Positions 39,182-46,866 of a DNA stretch of 64,000 nucleotides are shown here, one piece after another (position 1 is the stretch's first letter; each line of letters opens with the position of its first letter). The stretch covers positions 1-64,000 of the IMG/VR virus record IMGVR_UViG_3300032241_000649; one strand, written 5' to 3'. The notes beneath the pieces are model-generated. The model worked only from the letters and a program-made list of their open reading frames with translations. It did no database searches and had not been told where the DNA came from. Origin of the DNA: a virus. The translations under genes were made by a program, and so were the position numbers.

Positions 39182-39333
39182 TAGTCCTTGTCCTTTTCTT
39201 GATCATATAGAGTACCAGCGTGTCCAGGCTTTACATGATCAACAACTTTAACATGGCCCTTACCTGCACTTGGTGACCATTCTTTAGCACGGAATGCTTC
39301 AACCTTCTTACGTGGACGTATTGAAAGTCTCAT
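39181..39333 (-). CDS. Small basic protein
   Basis: A 50-residue ORF (MRLSIRPRKKVEAFRAKEWS...) bounded by TAATG overlaps on both sides. It is basic at the N-terminus and acidic at the C-terminus. Confidence 0.55.
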   Translation of the reverse strand: MRLSIRPRKKVEAFRAKEWSPSAGKGHVKVVDHVKPGHAGTLYDQEKDKD

Positions 39334-39491
39334 TACTTTGCCTTCTTTCCTGGAGTCTTCTTGGCTGCAGGTTTAACTGCGGCCTTTGCTTTTAATTCTT
39401 CTCTAATCTTCTGTTCTGAGGTCTTTGCCTTAAGTGGCTTTACCACATACTTAGCCGGAGCTCCGTCTGGGGTCTTAATCTTGTTAGCCAT
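39333..39491 (-). CDS. Small histone-tail-like basic protein
   Basis: A 52-residue ORF ending in a Lys/Ala/Pro-rich tail (KAAVKPAAKKTPGKKAK) like histone H1 or HU tails. Coupled to the gene below by TAATG. DNA binding is inferred from composition. Confidence 0.55.
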   Translation of the reverse strand: MANKIKTPDGAPAKYVVKPLKAKTSEQKIREELKAKAAVKPAAKKTPGKKAK

Positions 39492-39528
39492 GGTGTAAGT
39501 ATCTCCCTAATTATCTGTACTGTCAAGC

Positions 39529-39696
39529 CTATCCGGCCATACGATTTTTTGTATGGTACTCATACTGCTTATTGCGGCAGTCTGGGCATAGTTTACCACC
39601 GGCATACATAACCTCCAAGGGGGTCATAATGCGGTCGCACTTAGTGCACTGGACACTACCATCATAGATAGTCTCAGTAGTGATCTGATCTTTCAT
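39529..39696 (-). CDS. Small zinc-ribbon protein
   Basis: A 55-residue ORF with two CxxC pairs (CTKC, CPDC) about 20 residues apart, the layout of a zinc ribbon. Coupled by ATGA to the preceding gene. Confidence 0.65.
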   Translation of the reverse strand: MKDQITTETIYDGSVQCTKCDRIMTPLEVMYAGGKLCPDCRNKQYEYHTKNRMAG

Positions 39697-40055
39697 GCGA
39701 AGCTAGATCCCTGAGCATTACGAGAGGTGCCTTCGTAGCTACCAGGAGTCTGAGTGAAGTCAACACGGGTTGGCTGGAACTCCTCATTGACATCCATGAC
39801 GTCTAGGATACCTAGTTCACGGGTGCGATATCCAAAACGAGGTGGGAACAGGACAATGTTTGGCATAGGTGGGCGAACTAAATCTGGGAGTAGCTGTGCT
39901 GGCATTGTTACAGATTTAAGTGCGCGGGCCATATTTGCCTCTTGCATATTAGCAAATGGTCCCATAAAGTCATAGCGAAGTAGATTTGGCTCTGGCTCTT
40001 CACCAACGATGCCACGTCCCTTACTATGATCATAGACGCCGTCTTGATTCATCAT
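39693..40055 (-). CDS. Conserved hypothetical protein
   Basis: A 120-residue protein with FMGPFANMQEANMARALKS, then a Pro-rich segment (PDLVRPPMPNIVLFPPRFGY) and a C-terminal Thr/Ser-rich end. Overlaps both neighbours by 4 nt. Possibly a minor virion protein. Confidence 0.55.
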   Translation of the reverse strand: MMNQDGVYDHSKGRGIVGEEPEPNLLRYDFMGPFANMQEANMARALKSVTMPAQLLPDLVRPPMPNIVLFPPRFGYRTRELGILDVMDVNEEFQPTRVDFTQTPGSYEGTSRNAQGSSFA

Positions 40056-40711
40056 AGTGAGCGCCTCTTAGTTCTACTCTTTGTCTGCTCAACAGGAACA
40101 CCTTGAACTACACGGCGATCAGAAGTAAACGATGTTGTACCAGTTTCCCCAACCTTTTCCTCACGTCCCTTAGGATAGTGAGTAAGACGCCCTGATGTAG
40201 CAAAGTTTTTATTACCAGGATGTGGTTGGTTTTCAAGATTAAATACAGGACCGCCAGCCTTACGACTTGCTGCTATGTCTTTCTTCTTAGCCTTATACTT
40301 TTCACTTTCAATAGCGTGTACACGAGCCCAACCGCGCTCTTCATGTGTGCGCTCTTCATCAGGCTTAGTTGCTCCACCAGCTAATGTTGCTAGATGGTTA
40401 ACAATCTCACCGTGACTATAATAAACAGATGCATTTTCTGGTCTAAAGTTTCCACGATCAAATGTGTAATGAGGAGCTGCAGTTTCCCAAGCTACTCTCT
40501 TAGCATTTTGTGCACTACGACCATAGATAGGCCCAATGTGTTCTTTAGTTAGGAATGTCATTCCCTCTTTATCAACTGGTGTTGGAGTAGAATCATGGGG
40601 TGCAGTAAACGTGCCAGCACCAAAACGAGGACTACTACCAGCATCTTCTGGAATAGGAAAGCTGTGCTCTTTTTTATTAGAGATACGGCGATTAGATACG
40701 TTATCTGACAT
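40052..40711 (-). CDS. Disordered basic protein
   Basis: A 219-residue protein starting MSDNVSNRRISNKKEH; ATG 40711 has AGGTGG upstream and a TAATG junction, better than the in-frame GTG 40720. Contains AQNAKRVAWETAAPHYTFDR and an ERTHEERGWARVHAIESEKY helical segment, with a very basic C-terminus (SRTKRRSL). Same style as the disordered proteins at 11568-14164. Confidence 0.55.
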   Translation of the reverse strand: MSDNVSNRRISNKKEHSFPIPEDAGSSPRFGAGTFTAPHDSTPTPVDKEGMTFLTKEHIGPIYGRSAQNAKRVAWETAAPHYTFDRGNFRPENASVYYSHGEIVNHLATLAGGATKPDEERTHEERGWARVHAIESEKYKAKKKDIAASRKAGGPVFNLENQPHPGNKNFATSGRLTHYPKGREEKVGETGTTSFTSDRRVVQGVPVEQTKSRTKRRSL

Positions 40712-41256
40712 TATTTCCACCTAGGTTTCAAGTGAGTAAAATACTGAGCCGTACGAGGGTTAAACTCTGCTGGTACGTTAGCAGAGATGTTTGCTTTGCC
40801 ATCATTGACAAGATGTGGGGCTGGAGCAAGGGCAGCTTGTGGCGCATACCTAGGAGTATCCATGGTAATCCCACCATCTGTATCAACAAACTTAAACTTC
40901 TTTGGATTAAGACGGCGATCTGGTTCTAATCCTTCAGGCCACATATAGGAACCCGGATCAATGCGCTCACCTTTGTGAACTCCGCGCTGATACGCACGTT
41001 GGTTCTGTCGGTTCTTAAGAGAATCTAATACTGTATCTGAAACTGCATAAGGCTTGCCTTTATCATCACGACGTGATCGAATAGATCCTAGATAGCCATC
41101 TGGATATTCTGCCTGAGGAGCACGACCGACGCCCATGCGTAGGAAGTCCATGCCAGAACGAGGAACAACGGGAGTACCGCCACCACCTGTAGTGGTGTAC
41201 GCTCCGATGTAACCGCTAGCACCGAGGTACTGCCAGTTTTGATGCGATTCAGCCAT
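40711..41256 (-). CDS. Gly/Arg-rich protein, virion candidate
   Basis: A 181-residue protein opening MAESHQNWQYLGASGYIGAY with a Gly/Thr-rich stretch, a basic mid part (KNRQNQRAYQRGVHKGERID) and a C-terminal PRTAQYFTHLKPRWK. Behind a terminator hairpin, with AGGAG before ATG 41256, so it may head this operon. Confidence 0.55.
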   Translation of the reverse strand: MAESHQNWQYLGASGYIGAYTTTGGGGTPVVPRSGMDFLRMGVGRAPQAEYPDGYLGSIRSRRDDKGKPYAVSDTVLDSLKNRQNQRAYQRGVHKGERIDPGSYMWPEGLEPDRRLNPKKFKFVDTDGGITMDTPRYAPQAALAPAPHLVNDGKANISANVPAEFNPRTAQYFTHLKPRWK

Positions 41257-41298
41257 TTAGTACTCCTTAGACCCCCACAGTATACCCTTAAAAGCAAA

Positions 41299-41323
41299 GA
41301 GCCGGGGTGTAATTCCCCGGCTC
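41299..41323 (-). terminator. Terminator after the holin candidate
   Basis: Perfect 9-bp stem GAGCCGGGG/CCCCGGCTC with 7-nt loop. On the minus strand it is followed by TTTGCTTTTAAG. Confidence 0.75.
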
Positions 41324-41339
41324 GTTACTTTAACAGGAC

Positions 41340-41627
41340 TTACTTTGCTGCGTTAGCGAGCGCCTTTTGGGCGTCTGATACTGCAGCGGTTGCTACTGAA
41401 CTCAAAGCAGCAGTTGTTGCTGCATCCAAGTGTTCCTTCTTAGCTAGGTCATTGACCGAAGCCTTAGGATTAAAGCGGGCAAGTACAGGACCAATTACAC
41501 CGACTACAGCAGCCCATAGGACGTGCTTTAGGTTGTGGTTACCTGTCTGGTAGATTGCAACAGCAGATGCTGCAGTTGCGTAAACATAGTGCTCTACGAG
41601 TAGCTTTTCTGATTGTGGTAGCTTCAT
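41340..41627 (-). CDS. Holin-candidate membrane protein
   Basis: A 95-residue protein with two hydrophobic segments: LVEHYVYATAASAVAIY (about residues 10-26) and HVLWAAVVGVIGPVLARF (about 35-52). An amphipathic Ala/Lys-rich C-terminal helix follows. It ends the operon containing the CHAP endolysin, so a holin function is plausible. Actinophages often place similar two-helix proteins beside lysins. Confidence 0.6.
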   Translation of the reverse strand: MKLPQSEKLLVEHYVYATAASAVAIYQTGNHNLKHVLWAAVVGVIGPVLARFNPKASVNDLAKKEHLDAATTAALSSVATAAVSDAQKALANAAK

Positions 41628-41630
41628 GAT

Positions 41631-41867
41631 TTATTTTCCTTCTGTTGTGGTTACATTGTTTACGTAAGGTGTAACAATATGGGACTCAGCCTGAACATTA
41701 GGCTGAGAAGAAGAAAAAGACGGACTAGCAGATCCAGCTAATGCAGCTGAGATTGCAAGACCTATATGCTTCACATCCGGTGTAAAGCCAGAGTTAGCCC
41801 AGGCTGTAAAGCCGGCCGTACTAGCGATTCCCATAGACACAGGACTTTTGAAGTTAAACTTGAGCAT
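41631..41867 (-). CDS. Small membrane or exported protein
   Basis: A 78-residue protein with two weakly hydrophobic stretches (SMGIASTAGFTAWANSGF; IGLAISAALAGSASPSF) and a Ser/Thr/Asn-rich tail. Directly precedes the holin candidate and follows a promoter. It could be a second lysis component. Confidence 0.5.
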   Translation of the reverse strand: MLKFNFKSPVSMGIASTAGFTAWANSGFTPDVKHIGLAISAALAGSASPSFSSSQPNVQAESHIVTPYVNNVTTTEGK

Positions 41868-41886
41868 ATCTTCCTCCTTACTAACT

Positions 41887-41915
41887 ATTATATACTAAAC
41901 AGATTGCCAATGCAA
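41887..41915 (-). promoter_or_regulatory. Minus-strand promoter
   Basis: TTGCAT, 17-bp spacer, TATAAT on the minus strand, just upstream of AGGAGGAAG and ATG 41867. Confidence 0.75.
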
Positions 41916-41916
41916 A

Positions 41917-42246
41917 TTATGGACTGGTGTCCTTTACCCCCATATGATCCATGATTAAGGTCACATGGCGACGTAGCTCTTCAATATGACCATGAGTGGC
42001 CTGATCAAGCTTGAGGTCCTTAGTAATTATACGCCTATCTTCATCCCCAGAACGATTTGTAGCGTTAAGAATAAGGCCAGAGAGCAAAATTGATTCTAAG
42101 GAAACTATCAGGGTTAAAAGACCATAGGGAAATGCCTCAATAGACAGTATTATCCAAGTACCCCACCATAGTAGATGGAATAAAAAGAACCAGGGTGAAC
42201 CAAAAGATACTGCAGCCCAGTCTGAGAGTTTTTGGAATAACTTCAT
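41917..42246 (-). CDS. DUF1003/iron-permease-like membrane protein
   Basis: A 109-residue protein with two transmembrane helices (SPWFFLFHLLWWGTWIIL; YGLLTLIVSLESILLSGLIL). The cytoplasmic stretch NATNRSGDEDRRIITKDLKL matches the DR-containing motif shared by DUF1003 and small iron-permease-like proteins. It overlaps the endolysin gene by 4 nt, so it could contribute to lysis, but the family is not a known holin. Confidence 0.6.
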   Translation of the reverse strand: MKLFQKLSDWAAVSFGSPWFFLFHLLWWGTWIILSIEAFPYGLLTLIVSLESILLSGLILNATNRSGDEDRRIITKDLKLDQATHGHIEELRRHVTLIMDHMGVKDTSP

Positions 42247-43112
42247 GAACCTGCCTTAGCTACCATAGAAGTGTAAGTAAATGGGCCTAGTATCTTTTGT
42301 TTCTTCTCTGAAGCTAATCCTGGATACTTAGATTGATATACGGGAATAAGGGCAATTTCAGCATCGTTAAGAACATTAGAGACAAGATTTGCTGGAAGTA
42401 ATCCTGCATTAGCTAGCGCTCTAGCTACAATAAGTTCAGCTGTTCCTTTAGCCCCAATCTTAAATGCAGAAGATCCTGGAAATGGTGGGGCAGCAATAAC
42501 TGTAGTTTTAGATGGTGGTGTTGTAGAGGTAGTGTTATGAATACCAGCAACGCCTGCACCACCCAAAGCTGTAACTCCAGCAACACCTGTAGCTAAGCCT
42601 CTATTATTTAAAGCTTTACTTGAAGCAGGCTTAACTGCACTAGGGTACTTGGGACGAACGATTGCCATAACTCCTAGGTATGGACGGTGACGCCTAAATA
42701 CTCCAATGCCGTTTGCTTGACTACCTGTAGCATGATCTGGGCTAGTATTAGCTTCAATCGTAGTGATGCCGTCAGAGCTTGCGCCCTCAATAATACCAAC
42801 ATGCTCTGCTTGCCCATTGCCAGAGAAGTTAAAGAATACTAGGTCTCCTGGTTGTCCAGAATACTTACCTACTACTTGACCATTCTTTTGAAAATGTGCA
42901 AGACCGGCAGGGCAATAACTGAATCCTTTTTCAGTTTCAGCAGCAACTAAAGCTGATAAACCTTTTTGTGCAAACACCCAGCTAACAAACATGGCGCAGT
43001 AAGGTTGGTTTGGAACACCGTACCAACTACCATAAGGATTCTCGTTATTAGGGCCTTCAATAAATCCTAACTGACCTTGTGCCTCTAATACAATATCTAA
43101 ACCGCTACTCAT
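42243..43112 (-). CDS. Endolysin with CHAP amidase/peptidase domain
   Basis: A 289-residue protein. The CHAP domain spans about residues 5-150, with catalytic Cys39 (QPYCAMFVSW) and His104 (QAEHVGII), and PGDLVFFNF in between. The C-terminal ~90 residues, after an Ala/Gly/Thr/Pro-rich linker with a hydrophobic stretch, include GTAELIVARALANAGLLPAN, a possible wall-binding region. It cleaves peptidoglycan peptides at lysis. Flanked by membrane proteins and a C92-like peptidase, forming the lysis cassette. Confidence 0.85.
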   Translation of the reverse strand: MSSGLDIVLEAQGQLGFIEGPNNENPYGSWYGVPNQPYCAMFVSWVFAQKGLSALVAAETEKGFSYCPAGLAHFQKNGQVVGKYSGQPGDLVFFNFSGNGQAEHVGIIEGASSDGITTIEANTSPDHATGSQANGIGVFRRHRPYLGVMAIVRPKYPSAVKPASSKALNNRGLATGVAGVTALGGAGVAGIHNTTSTTPPSKTTVIAAPPFPGSSAFKIGAKGTAELIVARALANAGLLPANLVSNVLNDAEIALIPVYQSKYPGLASEKKQKILGPFTYTSMVAKAGS

Positions 43113-43536
43113 ATGTCACCTCCGCTGCAGGATCTGTCCCTGTCTTGCGATATCTAAATGTTTCCCATAAAGGAGCTGGAATCTCATGTATACCGAAGCG
43201 TGTACGATGATGAGCTTCACAAAGAACCTCTAGGTTTCCTGGAGATTCAATCCACTTCTGGAAGTCCTCATCTTTTTCAAAATGTAATCCAAATGCTTTC
43301 TCAACTTTAACAGGATCTATATTGTTGATTTGACTAAATTCTATGTGGCTGTGATGAAGTTCAGGGCCACCGGAGCATAAATCATCATCAATTATGCACT
43401 TCCATAGACCTTGCTTTTTAATCCTAACCTTAGCTTGATTGAACAAATGATAGTGTGGGTCTGATTCACGAGGCTCATGGGCGGGAACGGATATAGCCAA
43501 GTGAAGGTTCATCTTCTGTGTGTGTGCGTCTGTCAC
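43105..43536 (-). CDS. HNH-fold endonuclease-like protein
   Basis: A 143-residue protein with an HNH pattern: ELHHSHIEFSQ in the middle and SPGNLEVLCEAHHR near residue 115. KCIIDDDLCSGGPE supplies a possible Cys pair. It overlaps both lysis-cassette neighbours (8 and 4 nt). A selfish or packaging-associated nuclease is possible. Confidence 0.65.
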   Translation of the reverse strand: MTDAHTQKMNLHLAISVPAHEPRESDPHYHLFNQAKVRIKKQGLWKCIIDDDLCSGGPELHHSHIEFSQINNIDPVKVEKAFGLHFEKDEDFQKWIESPGNLEVLCEAHHRTRFGIHEIPAPLWETFRYRKTGTDPAAEVTYE

Positions 43537-44012
43537 TGGTAGATCAACCTTTCTGCTAAATCTCCTGGAGTTACAAGGTTAACTGGTTTATTAATTAAAG
43601 TGAAGCCTGCCTTATCATAGGCCTCAGCCACTAATTCAGAACAGATATAGCCTTGACGCTTTGATAGCTTATTCCATAGCTTTACTGGTGGAATGCGTAG
43701 TCCAACAATACGAAGAAAAATTGTAAAAATATCTAAGAAACCATAAGGCTTGCCTATTTGAGCTATGGCATAGTCTACAATTGCTGCACGACGGTCTTCT
43801 GTAATCTTTTCGTGTTTATTCCATGCAATATGTGTATAGTTACTGGCTTTACCAAAGCTAACTCCTACAGGCCTAGCTTCTATAAGTACGTCACCTTCAA
43901 TGCAAATTACAGCATGATTCCATCGGCTTAGTGTTACTACCCGAATTAACTTACCTACTATGCCGTTGGTTTTAACCACGCCATAGTCACCAGGACGAGG
44001 CGTGTATGACAT
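43533..44012 (-). CDS. Papain-like (YiiX/C92-type) cysteine hydrolase
   Basis: A 159-residue protein with the permuted NlpC/P60-like layout: RPGDYGVVKTNG, then SRWNHAVICIEG with the His, and GYICSELVAEAYDKAG with the catalytic Cys. The family hydrolyses amide bonds, in cell wall or lipid-linked substrates. Its place next to the endolysin suggests a lysis role, but intracellular substrates are also possible. Confidence 0.7.
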   Translation of the reverse strand: MSYTPRPGDYGVVKTNGIVGKLIRVVTLSRWNHAVICIEGDVLIEARPVGVSFGKASNYTHIAWNKHEKITEDRRAAIVDYAIAQIGKPYGFLDIFTIFLRIVGLRIPPVKLWNKLSKRQGYICSELVAEAYDKAGFTLINKPVNLVTPGDLAERLIYQ

Positions 44013-44275
44013 TATTCTGCTCCGTCGTCTACGTGCTGTTCGAAACGACCTTCTAGCTTAGCTACCTTTAAAGCAATTTTTTCTTGGTTAGTTTTAAGGT
44101 CTCTAAGAATAGGAAGAACTTCTAAATTAATCTTATCATTGAGAGATGTGCCGTGGTTAGGCTTCAACTCTGATAGGTAGTGTTTAATGATCCAACGGAA
44201 TGCAAAACCAAAAGCACCTAGAATAGCAATGGCTGCAGAGATTCCTTGCAGAACGTTAATTGTATTAGTGCTCAC
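44012..44275 (-). CDS. Small membrane protein with coiled-coil tail
   Basis: An 87-residue protein with one transmembrane helix (LQGISAAIAILGAFGFAFRW) and a helical C-terminal half (NLEVLPILRDLKTNQEKIAL...), the layout of XhlA/haemolysin-like or holin-accessory proteins. First gene of the lysis cassette, coupled by TAATG to the C92-like gene. Confidence 0.6.
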   Translation of the reverse strand: MSTNTINVLQGISAAIAILGAFGFAFRWIIKHYLSELKPNHGTSLNDKINLEVLPILRDLKTNQEKIALKVAKLEGRFEQHVDDGAE

Positions 44276-44290
44276 TATGTATCTCCAATA

Positions 44291-44336
44291 AAATAAGCCG
44301 GCGTATGCACATAGTATGCATTACACCGACTTATTT
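44291..44336 (-). terminator. Terminator hairpin after the metallophosphoesterase gene
   Basis: An 11-bp stem with one mismatch (AAATAAGCCGG/CCGACTTATTT) around a loop that itself contains repeated GCATAC/ATGCA. On the minus strand it is followed by TATTGGAG. Confidence 0.6.
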
Positions 44337-44352
44337 GTACTGTTAAATGTGA

Positions 44353-45507
44353 TTACTTAAGTGTACTTACAATTTCCTGACCGCGGTACATAGTCTTACC
44401 TTTATGTATATGCACCTGATCAAAGTGAAAACTGTCATCATCACCATCTTTAAAGAAGATAACGCTTACGCCTTGCTGCCAGTTCTCAAAATACTGAAGC
44501 GCATTGCCCTTGACATCCACACCACCCTTAACGGAGGGAACTGCTCCATCCACGCGGCATAAGCATCCAGGTGAGAAAGAGACACTCTTGATAGCGTTAT
44601 CACGATCAAATACTGTCTTACTTTGCTGTTCCATACGATGCGTATGGCCGAATAGCGTAGAAATATTTGGATTTGAATTAGCGTACTGAGCTGCTGTAGA
44701 CCCAGAGCTATTAGCACGATCGCCATGCATAGCACGGAGGCGCTTATTAATCCAGTGAGCTGCTGCTGGATAACCATCAATGAACTCAACTCCTAACTCG
44801 TCGCAACGTAGTAGGTTCTGTAAACTGTTTACAGGCCATGAATCTGGCATGTTTGCAACCTTAAGACCATAGGCAGCTGCCGCATTAGTGTTGATGAAAC
44901 GGTTTAGTCGCTTATCGTGGTTACCCTCAAGAAGGATAATACGGGCATCTACCCCAGCTTCAGCACGCTGTTGGGCAAGGAACATATGTCCTCGGTCAAT
45001 TGCTTTCTGTGCAGTGTGTGCAAACACAGCCTCTTGCTCATAGGTACCATACATAGGGAGATCTAAGAAATCCCCGAGGTTAATTACCTGCGCAAGAGGG
45101 TGGCCATGGTCTAGTCCTACAACTTGTAGGGCTACGTCCATAGCATCCTCATCATGAAACGGATCTAGTGTACCGTCTTCTTGCATACGGTAACCAATTT
45201 GTGGATCAGGAAGAGCAACTGCAACCTTCCAGTCGCTACTGACTAGAGCAGGTGTGCGAACTTTTGGTTGTACTACGGTAGGAGCAGCCTGTTGCACTGG
45301 CTGCCACTTAGGACCTTCGCTCCATTTAGGAGAAAGAATAATTTTAGTATCATCGGGGTTGTTAGATAGGCTAACTTTACTGATCTTACCCACATCTTCT
45401 GGGGTGAGACCATTAGCCTTAAGAAGTTTTTCAATAGAGTTAATACCTGTAGATGCTACCGCATCTGTCTTCGCATCTCCGTAAGCATCACTTAGCGACA
45501 TCCGCAC
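44353..45507 (-). CDS. Calcineurin-like metallophosphoesterase
   Basis: A 384-residue protein. The N-terminal ~95 residues are a flexible region. From residue ~97 the metallophosphatase motifs appear in order: LPDPQIGY, NLGDFLDL, EGNHDKR, AMHGD and FGHTHR, so the two-metal site is intact. Substrates of phage members vary (nucleic acid, protein, nucleotides). MSLSDAY at 45501 is an alternative start. Ends in front of a terminator. Confidence 0.85.
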   Translation of the reverse strand: MRMSLSDAYGDAKTDAVASTGINSIEKLLKANGLTPEDVGKISKVSLSNNPDDTKIILSPKWSEGPKWQPVQQAAPTVVQPKVRTPALVSSDWKVAVALPDPQIGYRMQEDGTLDPFHDEDAMDVALQVVGLDHGHPLAQVINLGDFLDLPMYGTYEQEAVFAHTAQKAIDRGHMFLAQQRAEAGVDARIILLEGNHDKRLNRFINTNAAAAYGLKVANMPDSWPVNSLQNLLRCDELGVEFIDGYPAAAHWINKRLRAMHGDRANSSGSTAAQYANSNPNISTLFGHTHRMEQQSKTVFDRDNAIKSVSFSPGCLCRVDGAVPSVKGGVDVKGNALQYFENWQQGVSVIFFKDGDDDSFHFDQVHIHKGKTMYRGQEIVSTLK

Positions 45508-45722
45508 TCTCCTACTCTATGGGTACGGAGCGATGTAATACTAAAGGTGGCCCCGGCATCCTTGTATAAATTAAAAAGACTTTTGTTTGAGAAGTCATCA
45601 TCTGAGATAGAGGATATAAATGCTTCTTTATCATCACCAGTAAACTGGTTGCCCCATTCAGCTACAACACAGCGGTTAGCTGCTACATCTTGTTTTGCTT
45701 TTTCATACAGTTTATCTAACAT
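45492..45722 (-). CDS. Hypothetical protein
   Basis: A 76-residue acidic protein (MLDKLYEKAKQDVAANRCVV...), helical start, Asp/Ser-rich middle. Directly behind a promoter and a perfect palindrome, and overlapping the metallophosphoesterase start by 16 nt. Unknown function. Confidence 0.6.
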   Translation of the reverse strand: MLDKLYEKAKQDVAANRCVVAEWGNQFTGDDKEAFISSISDDDFSNKSLFNLYKDAGATFSITSLRTHRVGECGCR

Positions 45723-45738
45723 TGCGCCTCCTGTTAAG

Positions 45739-45768
45739 AATAGGACCTGAAGTTAATCAGGTCCTATT
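45739..45768. promoter_or_regulatory. Perfect 12-bp inverted repeat at a predicted transcription start
   Basis: AATAGGACCTGA/TCAGGTCCTATT with a 6-nt loop, 5 bp downstream of a minus-strand -10. It could be an operator or a 5'-hairpin; the lack of a U-tract argues against a terminator. Confidence 0.6.
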
Positions 45769-45772
45769 ATCT

Positions 45773-45802
45773 ATTATAACATATTTTAGTATGAAGTGCC
45801 AA
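45773..45802 (-). promoter_or_regulatory. Minus-strand promoter
   Basis: TTGGCA, 18-bp spacer with TGT immediately before TATAAT. Overlaps the stop of the upstream gene. Confidence 0.65.
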
Positions 45803-46145
45803 TTCCTTGATCAAAGCTTTGTGTGCTTCGGACCACTGATGGGGAGACAATACGACCATTAGCTTGAGTTGCTGCTGCTGATGGTTCTGTCTGCTTCATA
45901 TAACGACCCTTGATTGTGTGAGCTGCACCCATCTTCTCCATTGCTGGAGTCTGTTGTACATTCGCACGATTTGCTTTTGTGCCAGGAGCTGTTGGATCTC
46001 CAGCTGCTGTGTTCTTCTTACCCATAAGTGTTCCTGATGCTGGCTTTGAAGACGGTGAAGTAAACTTCAATGCTTCGCGGCCCATTGAGGAACGGCCTTG
46101 TGTATTTTCTGCAGCTACTGCTGCATCCAAGTCTGACTTTGCCAT
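45786..46145 (-). CDS. Disordered small protein
   Basis: A 119-residue protein rich in Ala, Thr, Gln, Lys and Gly, with GTLMGKKNTAAGDPTAPGTK and a C-terminal SVVRSTQSFDQGIGTSY. Resembles the low-complexity proteins near 11.5-14 kb and 38-41 kb. Function unknown. Confidence 0.5.
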   Translation of the reverse strand: MAKSDLDAAVAAENTQGRSSMGREALKFTSPSSKPASGTLMGKKNTAAGDPTAPGTKANRANVQQTPAMEKMGAAHTIKGRYMKQTEPSAAATQANGRIVSPSVVRSTQSFDQGIGTSY

Positions 46146-46187
46146 GTTGGTACCTAACTGTTAGAGAGCTCTTGTTCTAAGGGTATA

Positions 46188-46469
46188 TCAAATGGAGAAA
46201 ATTGTAAATACTATTGCAGAGATCTTTCCATCCCTTGAATCCACGGTGGTAAACCCTGGGATACAGGCGAGACGCATACCTCTAGGGGCTACATAGCCAC
46301 TAGCGATAGCAATTGACTTTACCGCCTGGTTTACTGCTGAAGCGCCTACGGCGCGTACTTTTACCTGGGGAGACTCATATAGAGCGTGTGCAATAGCTGA
46401 GCCTAACGATTGAGCGCTAGAACCGGCACCTGCACGCAGGATGTTTTCTTCTTCTTTTACTTCGTTCAC
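46188..46469 (-). CDS. spoVS: SpoVS-family protein
   Basis: A 93-residue protein close to the whole SpoVS family pattern: LRAGAGSSAQSLGSAIAHAL, VRAVGASAVNQAVKSIAIAS and GYVAPRGMRLACIPGFTTVD. In Bacillus SpoVS affects septation and sporulation and has an Alba-like nucleic-acid-binding fold. It lies alone between a disordered protein gene and the resolvase operon. In a phage it may bind RNA or DNA or interfere with division; its role here is inference. Confidence 0.85.
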   Translation of the reverse strand: MNEVKEEENILRAGAGSSAQSLGSAIAHALYESPQVKVRAVGASAVNQAVKSIAIASGYVAPRGMRLACIPGFTTVDSRDGKISAIVFTIFSI

Positions 46470-46518
46470 GAGTTGTAGTCCTTTAGGTTCGATTTGTATG
46501 CCCGCCTAATGGAATATA

Positions 46519-46866
46519 TTACGGTGTATCGCCGTATCCCGCATCCCTAAGTAGTTTTACAAAATCTTCTAGTCTAAGGATGGTCACCCATTCCCCTATA
46601 TTGACCTCTCCCTGCCCGTTTAAGCGGAGAACAGCAACGGGTAGGTCTTTACCATTAGACCGATCCTTAAGCTGCTTAATGACCGTGCTAGGGCTGAAAT
46701 CTTTGCGAGCTTTAACCTCCCAGTCAATGCCCACAGTGCCGGTAATATCTGTACCAGGGCGACCAGCTCCAGTAGACTCAGCAAAAGGAAACCCATGCTC
46801 AGCTAAATAATTCGCTACAACCTTTTGGGAACGATAGCCCCTATGCTTTCGTGATTGACTGGGCAC
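46519..46866 (-). CDS. Holliday-junction-resolvase-like PD-(D/E)XK nuclease
   Basis: A 115-residue protein with SRKHRGYRSQKVVANYLAEH, then D40 in RPGTDITG and E50-x-K52 in DWEVKARK, the order and spacing of Hjc-like resolvases. Resolves branched DNA before packaging or in recombination. Overlaps the next gene by 26 nt. A second PD-(D/E)XK protein of identical length is encoded at 48860-49207. Confidence 0.75.
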   Translation of the reverse strand: MPSQSRKHRGYRSQKVVANYLAEHGFPFAESTGAGRPGTDITGTVGIDWEVKARKDFSPSTVIKQLKDRSNGKDLPVAVLRLNGQGEVNIGEWVTILRLEDFVKLLRDAGYGDTP

